A DNA stretch of 64,000 nt from Albidovulum denitrificans (GTDB taxonomy: Bacteria > Pseudomonadota > Alphaproteobacteria > Rhodobacterales > Rhodobacteraceae): contig NZ_PVEP01000001.1 of NCBI RefSeq assembly GCF_002973535.1, positions 558,001 through 622,000 of the forward strand. The letters run 5' to 3'. Within the stretch, counting starts at the first letter, position 1, and each line of letters opens with the position of its first letter. Shown piece after piece: positions 51,799 to 61,346 of this stretch. The position numbers and the translations under genes are program-made. The notes below the pieces were generated by a model. That model was not told the DNA's origin. It worked only from the letters and a program-made list of their open reading frames with translations, and made no database searches.

Positions 51799-52011
51799 GT
51801 CCACGTCCCGACTGTCTTTGCTTCGGGATAGGTTTTGCACAAGGTTTAGGGCGGAAATGCGGACGGGATTCGGGGCTTTTCATGACTGCGCAGTCCACAT
51901 CCTGCCGCAGTTCGCGACGTAGCGTCACAACTCTCGGTTGCGCCATGCTGGCACAACCCATGGCGGCCAAGCCCCGCCCGGACAGCGATATGAAGCCACG
52001 CAGCGCCATCG

Positions 52012-52323
52012 TCAGCCGACCGTCACCGCCGTGCCAGAGGCCGAAACCATGAGCATGTTGTTGATGACCTCGTAATCCAGATCGACGCCGACGATGGCAT
52101 TTGCGCCCAGCATCGCCGCCCGCTCCTCCATCTCGCGCAGCGCCGTCTCCCGCGCCCGGCCCAGCTCCTGCTCATAGGCGGCGGAGCGGCCCCCGACGAT
52201 GTCGCGGACCGAGGCGAAGAGATCGCGAAAGATATTCGCGCCAAGGATCGCCTCGCCGGTCACGATGCCGTGGTAGCGGGCGATCTTCTGACCCTCGACG
52301 GAGGGGGTGGTGGTGACGATCAT
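52012..52323 (-). CDS. YbjQ family protein (UPF0145)
   Basis: 103 aa from the ATG at 52323. [20 protein letters not shown], then IVTGEAI and [20 protein letters not shown] match the heavy-metal-binding-like YbjQ family, which forms pentameric rings. Cellular role unknown. Confidence 0.88.
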   Translation of the reverse strand: MIVTTTPSVEGQKIARYHGIVTGEAILGANIFRDLFASVRDIVGGRSAAYEQELGRARETALREMEERAAMLGANAIVGVDLDYEVINNMLMVSASGTAVTVG

Positions 52324-52328
52324 GGCTG

Positions 52329-52730
52329 TCAGTTCCAAACCTTCAGGGTCAAAATTCCCGCCGCGAGAGCGATGAAAGCGCCCGTCAGGAATGGGCCCGG
52401 AAGCTCAAACCCTCGCATCGCCCGAGCGGAGCGCAAGACGCTTCGTGTAAACAGAATGGGGATGATCCCGAACCAAGCGATGCTGAGGAGTGCAATCGGC
52501 GCCCCCATGGCCCCCGGCATGCTGCTGTTGCGGATCGCATCGGGTGCGGCGTCCGATATTGCCTGAATGTTCGCGAAGAGCGTCACAACGACAGCGGAGG
52601 CAAATCCGCCCCAGATCGCCCTGCCCCAGCCGCGACCCACCGGTGTGGCGGCGGGGCGAGTTGACGCAGGCGCGGGCCGCTCTTGGGAACGAATGCGCGC
52701 TAACCGCGCTTCGAATTCGTCTTGCGCCAT
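52329..52730 (-). CDS. Hypothetical membrane protein in the suf operon
   Basis: 133 aa from the ATG at 52730 that overlaps the sufB stop (TGATG). The N-terminus is charged and Pro-rich, followed by three hydrophobic helices ([59 protein letters not shown]). No family recognised. Confidence 0.65.
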   Translation of the reverse strand: MAQDEFEARLARIRSQERPAPASTRPAATPVGRGWGRAIWGGFASAVVVTLFANIQAISDAAPDAIRNSSMPGAMGAPIALLSIAWFGIIPILFTRSVLRSARAMRGFELPGPFLTGAFIALAAGILTLKVWN

Positions 52731-54292
52731 CACCCAACCGACCCCTCAAGCGAGATCGCCACAAGGCTCTGCGCCTCCATGGCAAACTCCATCGGCAGCG
52801 CCTGCAAGACCTCGCGGCAGAAGCCGTTGACGACCAGCGCCACCGCCTCCTCCTCATCCATCCCGCGCGAGCGGCAGTAGAACAGCTGATCGTCATCCAC
52901 CTTGGATGTCGTCGCCTCATGCTCGACCCGGCTCGAGTTGTTCTTGACCTCGATGTAAGGCACCGTATGCGCCCCGCATTTGTCGCCGATCAGCAGGCTG
53001 TCACACTGGGTATAGTTGCGACTGTTGGTGGCCTTCGGGTGCATCGACACAAGGCCGCGATAGGTGTTCTGCGCCTTACCGGCAGAAATCCCTTTCGACA
53101 CGATGCGGGACCGGGTGTTCTTGCCAAGATGGTGCATCTTGGTGCCGGTGTCGGCCTGCTGCATGTTGTTGGCGATGGCGATCGAATAGAACTCCCCCTG
53201 GCTGTCGTCGCCGCGCAGGATGCAGGACGGATATTTCCAGGTGATCGCCGATCCGGTTTCCACCTGCGTCCACATCACCTTGGCCCGGTCGCCCCGGCAA
53301 TCGGCGCGCTTGGTGACAAAGTTGTAGATGCCGCCCTTGCCTTCCTCGTCGCCGGGGAACCAGTTCTGGACGGTGGAATATTTCACCTCGGCATCGTCCA
53401 GGATCACGATCTCCACCACCGCCGCATGAAGCTGCGCGGTGTCACGCTTGGGCGCCGTGCAGCCTTCCAGATAGCTGACGTAAGACCCCTTGTCGGCGAT
53501 GATGAGCGTGCGTTCGAACTGCCCCGTATTCTCGGCATTGATGCGGAAATAGGTCGAAAGCTCCATCGGGCAGCGGGTGTTCGGCGGGATATAGACGAAG
53601 GACCCGTCGGAAAAGACCGCCGAATTCAGCGTGGCAAAGAAGTTGTCCGACTGCGGCACGACGCTGCCCAGATACTTCTGCACCAGATCGGGATGCTCGC
53701 GGATCGCCTCCGAGATGGAACAGAAGATGACCCCGGCCTTGGCCAGTTCCGCCTTGAAGGTCGTCCCCACGCTGACGCTGTCGAAAACCGCATCCACCGC
53801 GACGCGGCGGGCATCCGCGGGGGCCTCTTCCGCGCCCTCGACACCCGCCAGGATCATCTGTTCCTTCAACGGGATACCAAGCTTTTCGTAAGTCGCCAGC
53901 AGCTTCGGATCGACCTCGTCCAGCGACTTCGGCTTTTCCGTCATGCTCTTCGGCTTGGCGTAGTAGTACTGCGACTGGTAGTCGATCCGGGGATAGTCGA
54001 GCATCGCCCAGCGCGGCTCCTCCATCTCCTTCCAGCGGGCGAAGGCCTCCAGCCGCCAGTCGGTCATCCACTCCGGCTCACCGTTCTTGGCCGAGATCAG
54101 CCGCACGATGTCCTCGTTCACGCCGATGGGGGCGTATTCGGTCTCGATCTCGGTTTCCCAGCCGTATTTGTAGGCGCCCATGTTCTGGACGGTTTCCACC
54201 GTCTCGCGGTCGACACCTTCGCGCACTTCGATCTGGGCGGTCTCGTTCTTGTCCAAAGCCATCGCCTTCCCGTCTGTCATATCCGTCGTCAT
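52730..54292 (-). CDS. sufB: Fe-S cluster assembly protein SufB
   Basis: 520 aa from the ATG at 54292 with GAGG five bases upstream; in-frame ATGs follow at 54280 and 54262. SufB-specific blocks: [60 protein letters not shown]-like ([20 protein letters not shown]), and C-terminal [20 protein letters not shown]. Core scaffold with SufC and SufD. Eight bases separate it from the upstream desulfurase gene. Confidence 0.97.
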   Translation of the reverse strand: MTTDMTDGKAMALDKNETAQIEVREGVDRETVETVQNMGAYKYGWETEIETEYAPIGVNEDIVRLISAKNGEPEWMTDWRLEAFARWKEMEEPRWAMLDYPRIDYQSQYYYAKPKSMTEKPKSLDEVDPKLLATYEKLGIPLKEQMILAGVEGAEEAPADARRVAVDAVFDSVSVGTTFKAELAKAGVIFCSISEAIREHPDLVQKYLGSVVPQSDNFFATLNSAVFSDGSFVYIPPNTRCPMELSTYFRINAENTGQFERTLIIADKGSYVSYLEGCTAPKRDTAQLHAAVVEIVILDDAEVKYSTVQNWFPGDEEGKGGIYNFVTKRADCRGDRAKVMWTQVETGSAITWKYPSCILRGDDSQGEFYSIAIANNMQQADTGTKMHHLGKNTRSRIVSKGISAGKAQNTYRGLVSMHPKATNSRNYTQCDSLLIGDKCGAHTVPYIEVKNNSSRVEHEATTSKVDDDQLFYCRSRGMDEEEAVALVVNGFCREVLQALPMEFAMEAQSLVAISLEGSVG

Positions 54293-54299
54293 ATCCGCC

Positions 54300-55313
54300 T
54301 CACGCCGCCCGTGCCATGTGCCGCGCCCGCGCGGCCAGCCAAGCGGCCGCAAAGCGGTCGAGATCCTCTTTCGCCGTCGCCGGTCCGATGGAAACGCGGA
54401 TCGCCGAGGCCGCATCCCGCGCGTCATAGCCCATCGCCTGCAACACCCGGCTGGCCTTCACCTTGCCCGATGAACAGGCCGACCCGGCGGAAACGGCAAA
54501 GCCCGCAAGGTCCATCTGCATGACCTGCGTCTCCCCCTTCCAGCCCGGCGTCAGGATGCAGGAGGTGTTGGGCAAACGCGCCCGGTCCCGCCCTACAAAG
54601 ATGGTGTCTCCGGCCGCCGCCGCAAGACGTGCCTCCAGCCCGTCGCGCAGATCGGCGACACAGGCCCACACGCCCCCGGCCAGATCGCGCGCCGCCGCCG
54701 TCGCCGCCGCGCCGAAACCGGCGATCCCGGCGACGTTCTCGGTCCCCGATCGCCGCCCCATCTCCTGCCCGCCGCCGGGGCGCAGGGTGGCGATATCCAC
54801 CCCCTCGCGCACGATCAGCGCGCCCACACCCTTCGGCCCGCCGATCTTGTGCGCCGACAGGATCGCGAAATCCACGCCCGACCAGCCAAAGGCAAACGGC
54901 ACCCGGCCCACGGCCTGCACGATGTCCAGCAGCACCGGCCCGTCCCGCGCGGGAACCTCCGCCAGAACGCCGGTCTCACTATTGGCCAGCCCCAGCGCCA
55001 GAACCCCGCCCTCGCCCTTGGCATGGGCCTGAAGGCAGTCATGCGCGGTGGGCTCTACCGTCACCGCGTCAAAGCCCGCCAGAACCCCCGCCGCCTCGGT
55101 CGCGCCAGAGGTAAAGACGATCTCCTTGGCCTTGCAGCCGACAGCCTCGGCCACCTCCTCGCGCGCGCGCTCGACAATCATCTTCGCCGCCCGCCCCTCG
55201 GCATGGACCGAGGACGGGTTGCCGGTCACGTCCAGCGCCGCAACCATCGCCGCCCGCGCCTCTTCCCGCAAAGGCGCGGTCGCGTTCCAGTCGAGGTAGA
55301 CCCGCCCGCTCAC
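54300..55313 (-). CDS. IscS/NifS-like cysteine desulfurase
   Basis: 337 aa, shorter than typical IscS (~400). Class V aminotransferase of group [15 protein letters not shown] at the start, PLP Lys in [29 protein letters not shown] and catalytic Cys in [17 protein letters not shown]. It supplies sulfur for Fe-S clusters or other thio-cofactors. Second gene of the iscR-suf operon; the same operon ends in a separate SufS. Confidence 0.92.
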   Translation of the reverse strand: MSGRVYLDWNATAPLREEARAAMVAALDVTGNPSSVHAEGRAAKMIVERAREEVAEAVGCKAKEIVFTSGATEAAGVLAGFDAVTVEPTAHDCLQAHAKGEGGVLALGLANSETGVLAEVPARDGPVLLDIVQAVGRVPFAFGWSGVDFAILSAHKIGGPKGVGALIVREGVDIATLRPGGGQEMGRRSGTENVAGIAGFGAAATAAARDLAGGVWACVADLRDGLEARLAAAAGDTIFVGRDRARLPNTSCILTPGWKGETQVMQMDLAGFAVSAGSACSSGKVKASRVLQAMGYDARDAASAIRVSIGPATAKEDLDRFAAAWLAARARHMARAA

Positions 55314-55324
55314 GCCGCAAGCCC

Positions 55325-55360
55325 CTTCTCCGTTGCCCCAATACTCCCGCCGGAGGCAGG
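55325..55360 (-). repeat. GGAGTATT intergenic repeat, copy 4
   Basis: Minus-strand core CCTCCGGCGGGAGTATTGGG then GCAACGGAGAAG. It lies between iscR and the desulfurase gene, so it is transcribed inside the operon leader. Confidence 0.5.
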
Positions 55361-55434
55361 CCGAGCCGAAGCCGCAAGGCGCAGGCGAGAGGAAAAGCGT
55401 GGCGCGGAACGCGCCGCCATGGGGTAAGGGCGCC

Positions 55435-55893
55435 TCATTCGTCCACCACCGTGAAAAGCGCAGGCACCGCCGGGCAGGGCTTCAGCCCGTTGCCGATCAC
55501 ATCGCCCAGCGTGGTCTGGTGCAGGAACACATAGACCTGCGCCGACAGACCCTCCCAAAGCCGGTTGGTCATCGACTGCGCCCGGCTGCCGGAAACCCCG
55601 CCATGCGCGCCCGCGCCGGTATGCAGCGCGTTGACCGTCTCGTCGACCGCCTCAAGCACCTCGCTCACCCTTATATCGCCCGGCACCCGCGCCAGCTTGT
55701 AGCCGCCCCCCGGCCCGCGCACCGATTCGACCAGCCCCGCGCGGCGCAGCTTGACGAACAGCTGCTCAAGATAGGGCAGCGATATGTCCTGACGGCGGGA
55801 GATTTCGGCCAGCGAGGTCAGCTGATCCTCCCGCACCGTGGCCAGATCGGCCAATGCCACCATCGCATAACGGCCCTTCGTCGACAGTTTCAT
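55435..55893 (-). CDS. iscR: Rrf2 family regulator IscR (Rhodobacterales type)
   Basis: 152 aa. The N-terminal winged helix is standard (MKLSTKGRYAMVALADLA, LAEISRRQDISLPYLEQLFV, RGPGGGYKLAR). Where E. coli IscR has three cluster-binding cysteines, this protein has ALHTGAGAHGGVSGSRAQ, without any. Only one Cys is seen, in LKPCPAVPA near the end. A similar one-cysteine IscR is known from Rhodobacter sphaeroides, where it still binds an Fe-S cluster and represses iron-sulfur genes. Head of the suf operon. Confidence 0.93.
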   Translation of the reverse strand: MKLSTKGRYAMVALADLATVREDQLTSLAEISRRQDISLPYLEQLFVKLRRAGLVESVRGPGGGYKLARVPGDIRVSEVLEAVDETVNALHTGAGAHGGVSGSRAQSMTNRLWEGLSAQVYVFLHQTTLGDVIGNGLKPCPAVPALFTVVDE

Positions 55894-55979
55894 GCGCTTT
55901 CAGCCCCGCAAAGACATTGACGCCGAGGGGATGGCCGCTTAACTCCAATCCACCCGGACACCGGCCTCGCGCCGGTATT

Positions 55980-56015
55980 TAGAACTGTTCTAGGGTGCCT
56001 GAGCAAATCAGTCAA
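55980..56015 (-). promoter_or_regulatory. iscR-suf promoter with operator over the -10 box
   Basis: On the minus strand TTGACT (56015-56010), a 17-nt spacer and TAGAAC (55992-55987) form a sigma70 promoter. The -10 lies inside the palindrome TAGAAC-T-GTTCTA (55980-55992), well placed for repression, presumably by IscR under iron sufficiency. Comparison with the published iron-responsive box of Rhodobacterales is needed to name it. Confidence 0.65.
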
Positions 56016-56074
56016 GAATGGCGCGGCCATTTTGATCCCGATTTGCCCCGGCCCCGCCGCAAAGAAGGCAGGCG

Positions 56075-56734
56075 ATGCCCGAAGTGATTTTCTCCGGCCC
56101 CGAGGGCCGTCTGGAAGGCCGCTACCACCCCCAGAAACAACCCGACGCGCCGATTGCCATCGTGCTGCACCCGCATCCGCAGTTCGGTGGTACCATGAAT
56201 AACCGAGTCGTTCACCGGCTGCACTATGCCTTCCACGAACTCGGCTTCACCGTGCTGCGCTTCAACTTCCGTGGCGTCGGGCGCAGCCAGGGCGAATACG
56301 ATCAGGGCGTGGGCGAATTGTCCGACGCGGCCTCGGCGCTCGATTATCTCCAGGCGCTCAACCCCAACTCCAAGCATTGCTGGGTCGCGGGCTTTTCCTT
56401 CGGCGCCTGGATCGGGATGCAGCTCCTGATGCGGCGGCCCGAGATCACCGGCTTCATCTCGGTCTCGCCGCCCGCGAACATGTACGACTTTTCGTTCCTC
56501 GCGCCCTGCCCTTCGTCAGGTCTCATCATCAACGGCACCGCCGACCGCGTCGCACCGCCGAAGGATACGCTCAGCCTTGTCGGCAAGCTGCGTGAGCAGA
56601 AGGGCATCACGATCACCCATGAGCAGGTCGAAGGTGCCGGCCATTTCTTCGAGAATGACGAAGACCATATGGCCCCGATGATCACCACGGTGCAGGACTA
56701 TGTCCGCCGCCGCCTTGGCGAACAGACCCGGTAG
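56075..56734 (+). CDS. Alpha/beta hydrolase
   Basis: 219 aa. Oxyanion/first strand IAIVLHPHPQFGGTMNN, FNFRGVGRSQGEYD, nucleophile elbow GFSFGAWIG (Ser), acid GTADRVAPP and His in EGAGHFFENDEDHM. The pattern HPHPxxGGTMxNK is typical of a widespread single-domain hydrolase group of unknown substrate. Divergent from iscR. Confidence 0.88.
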   Translation: MPEVIFSGPEGRLEGRYHPQKQPDAPIAIVLHPHPQFGGTMNNRVVHRLHYAFHELGFTVLRFNFRGVGRSQGEYDQGVGELSDAASALDYLQALNPNSKHCWVAGFSFGAWIGMQLLMRRPEITGFISVSPPANMYDFSFLAPCPSSGLIINGTADRVAPPKDTLSLVGKLREQKGITITHEQVEGAGHFFENDEDHMAPMITTVQDYVRRRLGEQTR

Positions 56735-56738
56735 CGCC

Positions 56739-56981
56739 ATGGCCACGACCGAGGAACTTGGGATCAGGCTGGCCGAGGACGTGCTGAAGGCCGTCGCCGA
56801 AACCGGCGACGACAGCCTCGTGAACGAGGTCAACAAGATCGTCGAGGCCGCCTCCTCGGCCTTGCAGGAATCCTATATGGCCGCGATCCGCGCCCAGCGT
56901 GCGGAAAGCAAGGCCCGCGCCTTCCTCAACCAGCGCCTCAAACGCGCCCGCGCGGCGGTGCAGCCGCAGAAGACGGGATGA
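56739..56981 (+). CDS. Small helical hypothetical protein
   Basis: 80 aa from the ATG at 56739, 4 nt after the hydrolase stop. Almost all helix (EELGIRLAEDVLKAVAETGD, RAQRAESKARAFLNQRLKRA), acidic first half, basic end. Stop overlaps the next start by 4 nt. No family recognised. Confidence 0.6.
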   Translation: MATTEELGIRLAEDVLKAVAETGDDSLVNEVNKIVEAASSALQESYMAAIRAQRAESKARAFLNQRLKRARAAVQPQKTG

Positions 56982-57934
56982 GCGTGACCGGGCAGCGCGT
57001 GACCGGGCGCGCGGCCCCCGTTGCTGGCCCGGCCGCGCCATCGGTCCGCATGGCGCTGCGCCCCCGTCGCGCCTTCTCCCCGGCCTCTGCCCTGCGGCGC
57101 GTCCTTGGCCGCGCGCTCCGGGGCCGGTTGCGGCAAAGGGGGACGCTTGCCGTCGCGCTCATGGCGCTTGCGGTCTGGGCCGCCCCGCTGCGGGCCGGGC
57201 CGGACGATCTGGTCTTTCCCGCGCCGGTCACCATTTCGGCCGAGGACATCGCCTGGTTCCGCACCGCGACCGTGACCTGGATCGACATGGAGGCGGGCGC
57301 CCCCGCGATCCTGCTTCCCGGCGACGACCCGGACTTCGCCTCCGATGTGCCGCCGCCGGGCGAGCGGCGGGAACGGATCTTCCTTGCCTTCGCCCTTTAC
57401 GGCGACCTGCCGCCGGGCAGCTACGACGTCCCCGCCATGGCCTTCCTGCCGCCGCTTGCGCAGGGCTACCTTCCGCCTACACGGATCACGGTGACGGCCG
57501 AGCATCGGCAACTGCTGCGCGCGGCGTGGTGGCGCCAGACCGTGATTGACCCGAAATACCCCTATGGCAGCTACGGGTTCTACGAGGCGGACATGGCGCA
57601 CAAGCTTGGCACCCCGCCGCCAATCGGCAAGGACGGCGTCTTCGACATGACAGAGGCCGAAATTGCGCGGATGCGGGCGCTTCACCGCGACCTTCAGGCG
57701 GTTCTGGCGGTCTGGGTCACCCAGGCGCGGCTTGCGCCCGGCACCTACCAGTTGCCCGTCGACGGGTGGGAGACCTATTCGGGCCTGCGCCTCTCTCCCC
57801 CCTCTGCGTCCGAGATCGCCCGCTACATGGACGACTGGCGCGCGCTGTCCACCACGACGGCCGTCCAGACGGGTCAGGACCGGGGCCTGCGCTGGATGGA
57901 GATCAACGCCCGCCTCGCCGGGGCCGCCGAATGA
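56978..57934 (+). CDS. Hypothetical exported protein
   Basis: 318 aa. A long basic N-terminal region precedes a hydrophobic segment (TLAVALMALAVWAAPLRAG, ~56-74) that looks like a signal peptide, so the true start may be a later codon such as the ATG for MALRPRRAF at 57050. The mature part has no recognised domain; notable segments are YPYGSYGFYEADMAHKLG and SASEIARYMDDWRALS. Overlaps the HD gene by 4 nt. Confidence 0.6.
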   Translation: MSVTGQRVTGRAAPVAGPAAPSVRMALRPRRAFSPASALRRVLGRALRGRLRQRGTLAVALMALAVWAAPLRAGPDDLVFPAPVTISAEDIAWFRTATVTWIDMEAGAPAILLPGDDPDFASDVPPPGERRERIFLAFALYGDLPPGSYDVPAMAFLPPLAQGYLPPTRITVTAEHRQLLRAAWWRQTVIDPKYPYGSYGFYEADMAHKLGTPPPIGKDGVFDMTEAEIARMRALHRDLQAVLAVWVTQARLAPGTYQLPVDGWETYSGLRLSPPSASEIARYMDDWRALSTTTAVQTGQDRGLRWMEINARLAGAAE

Positions 57935-58533
57935 CCGGCAGGCTGACGAATGACCGGCTTTCGGCCCAGTTCGCCTTCCTGAACGAGGCCGACAAGCTGA
58001 AGCGTGTCCTGCGCGCGACCACGCTTTGCGATGGCTCGCGGGCGGAGAATTCGGGCGAACATAGCTGGCATCTGGCGCTTTATGCCCTCGTGCTGGCCGA
58101 TCAGGCCGGGCCGGGCGTCAGCATCGACCGGGTGATCCGCATGCTTTTGCTGCATGACCTGGTGGAAATCGACGTCGGCGACGTGCCGATCCATTCCGCC
58201 AACGGTCAGGCCCATGGCTCGGCCGAGGTGCAGGCGGCCGAGGCGGCGGCGGCGGAACGGATCTTCGGTCTGCTGCCCGGCGACATCGGCGCCCCCTTGC
58301 GCGCGCTGTGGGAAGAGTTCGAGGCGGCGGAAAGCCCCGATGCGGTCTTTGCCAAATCGCTCGACCGGGTGCAGCCGGTGTTGCAGAACATCGAAAGCGG
58401 CGGCGGAAGCTGGATCGACTACAACGTCACCCGCGCGCAGGTTGAGGCCCGGGTGGGCGCCAAGGTCGCGCGCGGGGCGCCGGGCCTCTGGGACTGGGTC
58501 CGCGACAGGCTGGGCGGGTTCTTCCCCGATTAA
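57931..58533 (+). CDS. HD-domain phosphohydrolase (YfbR/5'-deoxynucleotidase-like)
   Basis: 200 aa from the ATG at 57931. HD-domain metal ligands are visible: ENSGEHSWHLALYA and MLLLHDLVEIDVGDV, with the second Asp in FAKSLDRVQPVLQNI. Such proteins dephosphorylate (deoxy)nucleoside monophosphates. The TAA stop is shared with the left end of repeat copy C. Confidence 0.87.
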   Translation: MTGRLTNDRLSAQFAFLNEADKLKRVLRATTLCDGSRAENSGEHSWHLALYALVLADQAGPGVSIDRVIRMLLLHDLVEIDVGDVPIHSANGQAHGSAEVQAAEAAAAERIFGLLPGDIGAPLRALWEEFEAAESPDAVFAKSLDRVQPVLQNIESGGGSWIDYNVTRAQVEARVGAKVARGAPGLWDWVRDRLGGFFPD

Positions 58534-58620
58534 AGCGTTTCGGGTTTGCGTTAAGAACCCAAGCATCGGAATTCCAACGAAATAAGTTCGAATTCCGAGT
58601 CAGTGCAAACCCGAAATGCT
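58532..58620 (+). repeat. 88-bp palindromic intergenic repeat, copy C
   Basis: Starts AAAGCGTTTCGGGTTTGCGTT-like and ends AAACCCGAAATGC, with internal GAATTCCAAC-GAAATAA-GTTCGAATTC. The left end supplies the last bases of the TAA of the HD gene. The base after its right end begins CTA, the TAG stop of the convergent DUF2235 gene. Confidence 0.85.
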
Positions 58621-59814
58621 CTAGGTCAGCCGGGTCGTGCTGTAATCGCTCAGCCCCGCCAGATCGAACCCGTCGAGATCGCCCGCCAGCCCGGTCAGCG
58701 TCCTTGGCCGATAGGCCCGCCCCTTCCAATCCGCAGGCAGCTCCGCGCAGCGCCAGCGGCCGACGGCCGGGTGGGCAACCATGCCGATCCGCTCCGGCCC
58801 GCTCCGCGCCTTGCCGGTCAGGCCCAGAAGTTTCTGAAACAGCGTCTTGCCCTGCGACTGGTTGAAGACCGGACCGAGCAGGTCGCAGCCGCGATGTACC
58901 GCCTCAAGATCCGTCAGCCGCAGCTCCAGCCCCGCCATGCGCGCGCCGTTCGCGACCCAGAGAAGCGCGATCCCCGACAAGCTGACCAGATCGCCGCCGC
59001 CGCCCACCGCGCCATGAACGCCCGCGAACCATTCCTGCCGGTAATCGCCGCCGGGCCGGGCGGCGCGCAAATCCGGCAGGTTGGTCCAGAGCGTCGGCAC
59101 GAAGGGTCTGCGCATCTCGTCCACCGCGACGGCGTGGCGGGCGGAGTGGACGAGGCTGGAGAGGTCCGTGTCATGAAAGCGGTACTTGCGGTTCAAAAGC
59201 CGCGCCGGAAGCCCCCAATGCGACGGGATACCCAGCGCGCCGACCGTGTCCCAGACGCCCAGATAGGTCACCGCGAAGGGATGCCCCTCGGCATGGCCCC
59301 TGGCCTTGCGCCACGCGGCCTCTGCCGCGCTGGTGGTCAGGCCGGGGGAGATGCGGAGGCGAAACGCCATGCTCTCCTCGCTGTCTGGCTTCGTATCCTC
59401 ATCCCGGTCGCGGTAGTGGTCGAAACAGGCCCGCACCGTTTCCACCGAAGGCCGATGGGGAAGGCCGCAATTGCGGATCAGCCCGACCAGCGATCGCGCG
59501 GTATAGGCGCCGCGCGAAAAGCCGAAGACATGGACCTCATCCCCCGGCTCATACTGCTTGCCCAGATGCAGGTAGGCGGTGGCGATCTTGTCGTCGAGGC
59601 CAAAGCCCATCGCCCCGCCCGAGATCCTTTCGTTCAGCCGCGTCAGCCAGCCGCCGCCTTCCGGCACGCCGACGCCCTGAAAGTAGAGCGTGACCTGCCG
59701 GACACCATCCGCGCCCACCGGCGGGACCATCATTGCCATCCGCCGCACATTCGTCGGATGGGGCTGATCGGCGCTGTTCCAGGTGCCGTCGCAAAAGACC
59801 GCGATCCGTTTCAT
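58621..59814 (-). CDS. DUF2235 (phospholipase effector Tle1-like) protein
   Basis: 397 aa. DUF2235 alpha/beta-hydrolase signature: MKRIAVFCDGTWNSADQPHP at the start, VHVFGFSRGAYTARSLVGLI with the nucleophilic Ser in GFSRGA, and VTYLGVWDTVGALG. Some DUF2235 proteins are type VI secretion phospholipases (Tle1), but no secretion or immunity gene is nearby, so a housekeeping hydrolase is equally possible. Confidence 0.85.
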   Translation of the reverse strand: MKRIAVFCDGTWNSADQPHPTNVRRMAMMVPPVGADGVRQVTLYFQGVGVPEGGGWLTRLNERISGGAMGFGLDDKIATAYLHLGKQYEPGDEVHVFGFSRGAYTARSLVGLIRNCGLPHRPSVETVRACFDHYRDRDEDTKPDSEESMAFRLRISPGLTTSAAEAAWRKARGHAEGHPFAVTYLGVWDTVGALGIPSHWGLPARLLNRKYRFHDTDLSSLVHSARHAVAVDEMRRPFVPTLWTNLPDLRAARPGGDYRQEWFAGVHGAVGGGGDLVSLSGIALLWVANGARMAGLELRLTDLEAVHRGCDLLGPVFNQSQGKTLFQKLLGLTGKARSGPERIGMVAHPAVGRWRCAELPADWKGRAYRPRTLTGLAGDLDGFDLAGLSDYSTTRLT

Positions 59815-59990
59815 GGTAATGCCTCGTCAATCAAAACCCGTTCAAATGCCGCCAGTGTCCCCCGTCCCCGCCCCGCGCGCAACCTTCGCCTGTGGGGCAA
59901 TTTTCAGTATACCACCGCATACCATCTTTCCTCGCGCGCCATATTGGGCTATGACGCGCGCCAGAGAGTCACCCCGAAACGGAGAAGCGA

Positions 59991-61202
59991 ATGTCGAAGA
60001 TCAAGGTAGCAAACCCCGTCGTCGAACTCGACGGCGACGAGATGACCCGGATCATCTGGGACTTCATCAAGAAAAAGCTGATCCTGCCCTATCTCGACAT
60101 CGACCTGAAATATTACGATCTGGGCATCGAGGAGCGCGACCGCACCGACGACCAGATCACCGTGGACGCGGCCGAGGCGATCAAGAAATACGGCGTCGGC
60201 GTCAAATGCGCGACCATCACGCCCGATGAGGCGCGGGTCGAGGAATTCGGCCTGAAGAAGATGTGGCGCAGCCCGAACGGCACGATCCGCAACATCCTTG
60301 GCGGCGTGATCTTCCGCGAGCCGATCATCTGCAAGAACGTGCCGCGTCTGGTGCCGGGCTGGACCCAGCCGATCGTCGTCGGCCGCCACGCCTTTGGCGA
60401 CCAGTACCGCGCGACAGATTTCCTCTTCCCCGGCAAGGGCAAGCTGACGATGAAATTCGTCGGCGAGGACGGCACCGTGATCGAACGCGACGTCTTCGAC
60501 GCGCCCGCCGCCGGTGTGGCGATGGGGATGTACAACCTTGATCAGTCGATCATCGACTTCGCCCGGTCGTCGATGAACTACGGCCTCATGAAGGGCTGGC
60601 CGGTCTATCTGTCGACCAAGAACACCATCCTCAAGGCCTATGACGGCCGCTTCAAGGACCTGTTCCAGAAGGTCTATGAGGAAGAGTTCGAGGCGAAGTT
60701 CAAGGCCGCGGGCATCACCTATGAACATCGCCTGATCGACGACATGGTGGCGTCCGCGCTGAAATGGTCGGGCGGCTATATCTGGGCCTGCAAGAACTAT
60801 GACGGCGACGTGCAGTCCGACACCGTGGCGCAGGGCTTCGGCTCGCTTGGCCTGATGACCTCGGTCCTGATGACGCCCGATGGCAAGACGGTCGAGGCCG
60901 AGGCCGCGCATGGCACGGTGACGCGCCATTACCGCCAGCATCAGGCGGGCAAGGAGACCTCGACCAACTCCATCGCCTCGATCTTTGCCTGGACCGGGGG
61001 TCTGAAGCACCGCGCGAAGCTCGATGACAACGCGGCGCTGCTGAAATTCGCCGAGACGCTGGAAAAGGTCTGCGTGCAGTCGGTCGAGGACGGCCACATG
61101 ACCAAGGACCTCGCGCTTCTGGTCGGGCCGGACCAGAAATGGCTGACCACGATGGGCTATCTGGAAAAGGTCGACGAGTACCTGAACAAGGAGCTCGCCT
61201 GA
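59991..61202 (+). CDS. icd: NADP-dependent isocitrate dehydrogenase
   Basis: 403 aa, homodimeric eukaryote-like subfamily common in alphaproteobacteria. Substrate and metal segments: [60 protein letters not shown], and [20 protein letters not shown]. Converts isocitrate to 2-oxoglutarate and CO2 in the TCA cycle with NADPH production. GGAG precedes the ATG. Stands alone. Confidence 0.97.
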   Translation: MSKIKVANPVVELDGDEMTRIIWDFIKKKLILPYLDIDLKYYDLGIEERDRTDDQITVDAAEAIKKYGVGVKCATITPDEARVEEFGLKKMWRSPNGTIRNILGGVIFREPIICKNVPRLVPGWTQPIVVGRHAFGDQYRATDFLFPGKGKLTMKFVGEDGTVIERDVFDAPAAGVAMGMYNLDQSIIDFARSSMNYGLMKGWPVYLSTKNTILKAYDGRFKDLFQKVYEEEFEAKFKAAGITYEHRLIDDMVASALKWSGGYIWACKNYDGDVQSDTVAQGFGSLGLMTSVLMTPDGKTVEAEAAHGTVTRHYRQHQAGKETSTNSIASIFAWTGGLKHRAKLDDNAALLKFAETLEKVCVQSVEDGHMTKDLALLVGPDQKWLTTMGYLEKVDEYLNKELA

Positions 61203-61258
61203 CGATATTTCGCCCCGGCTGACGCCGGGGCGACCCGCCGGGAGGGCGCTGCCCTCCC

Positions 61259-61291
61259 GGACCCACCCGGAGTATTTTGGCAACGAAGAAG
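61259..61291 (+). repeat. GGAGTATT intergenic repeat, copy 2
   Basis: Core CCCGGAGTATTTTGGCAACG then AAGAAG, shortly after the icd stop. Related to 2854-2886, 7624-7659 and 55325-55360. Confidence 0.5.
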
Positions 61292-61346
61292 CCGGGGGAT
61301 GGTCCGCCCTCTGGACCTTTGCGCGGCTTTGGCCCATCAGGCCGGG

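Noticed and set aside
52490-54523. 677-aa plus-strand open frame
   Set aside because: Antisense to sufB; no domain, wrong composition.
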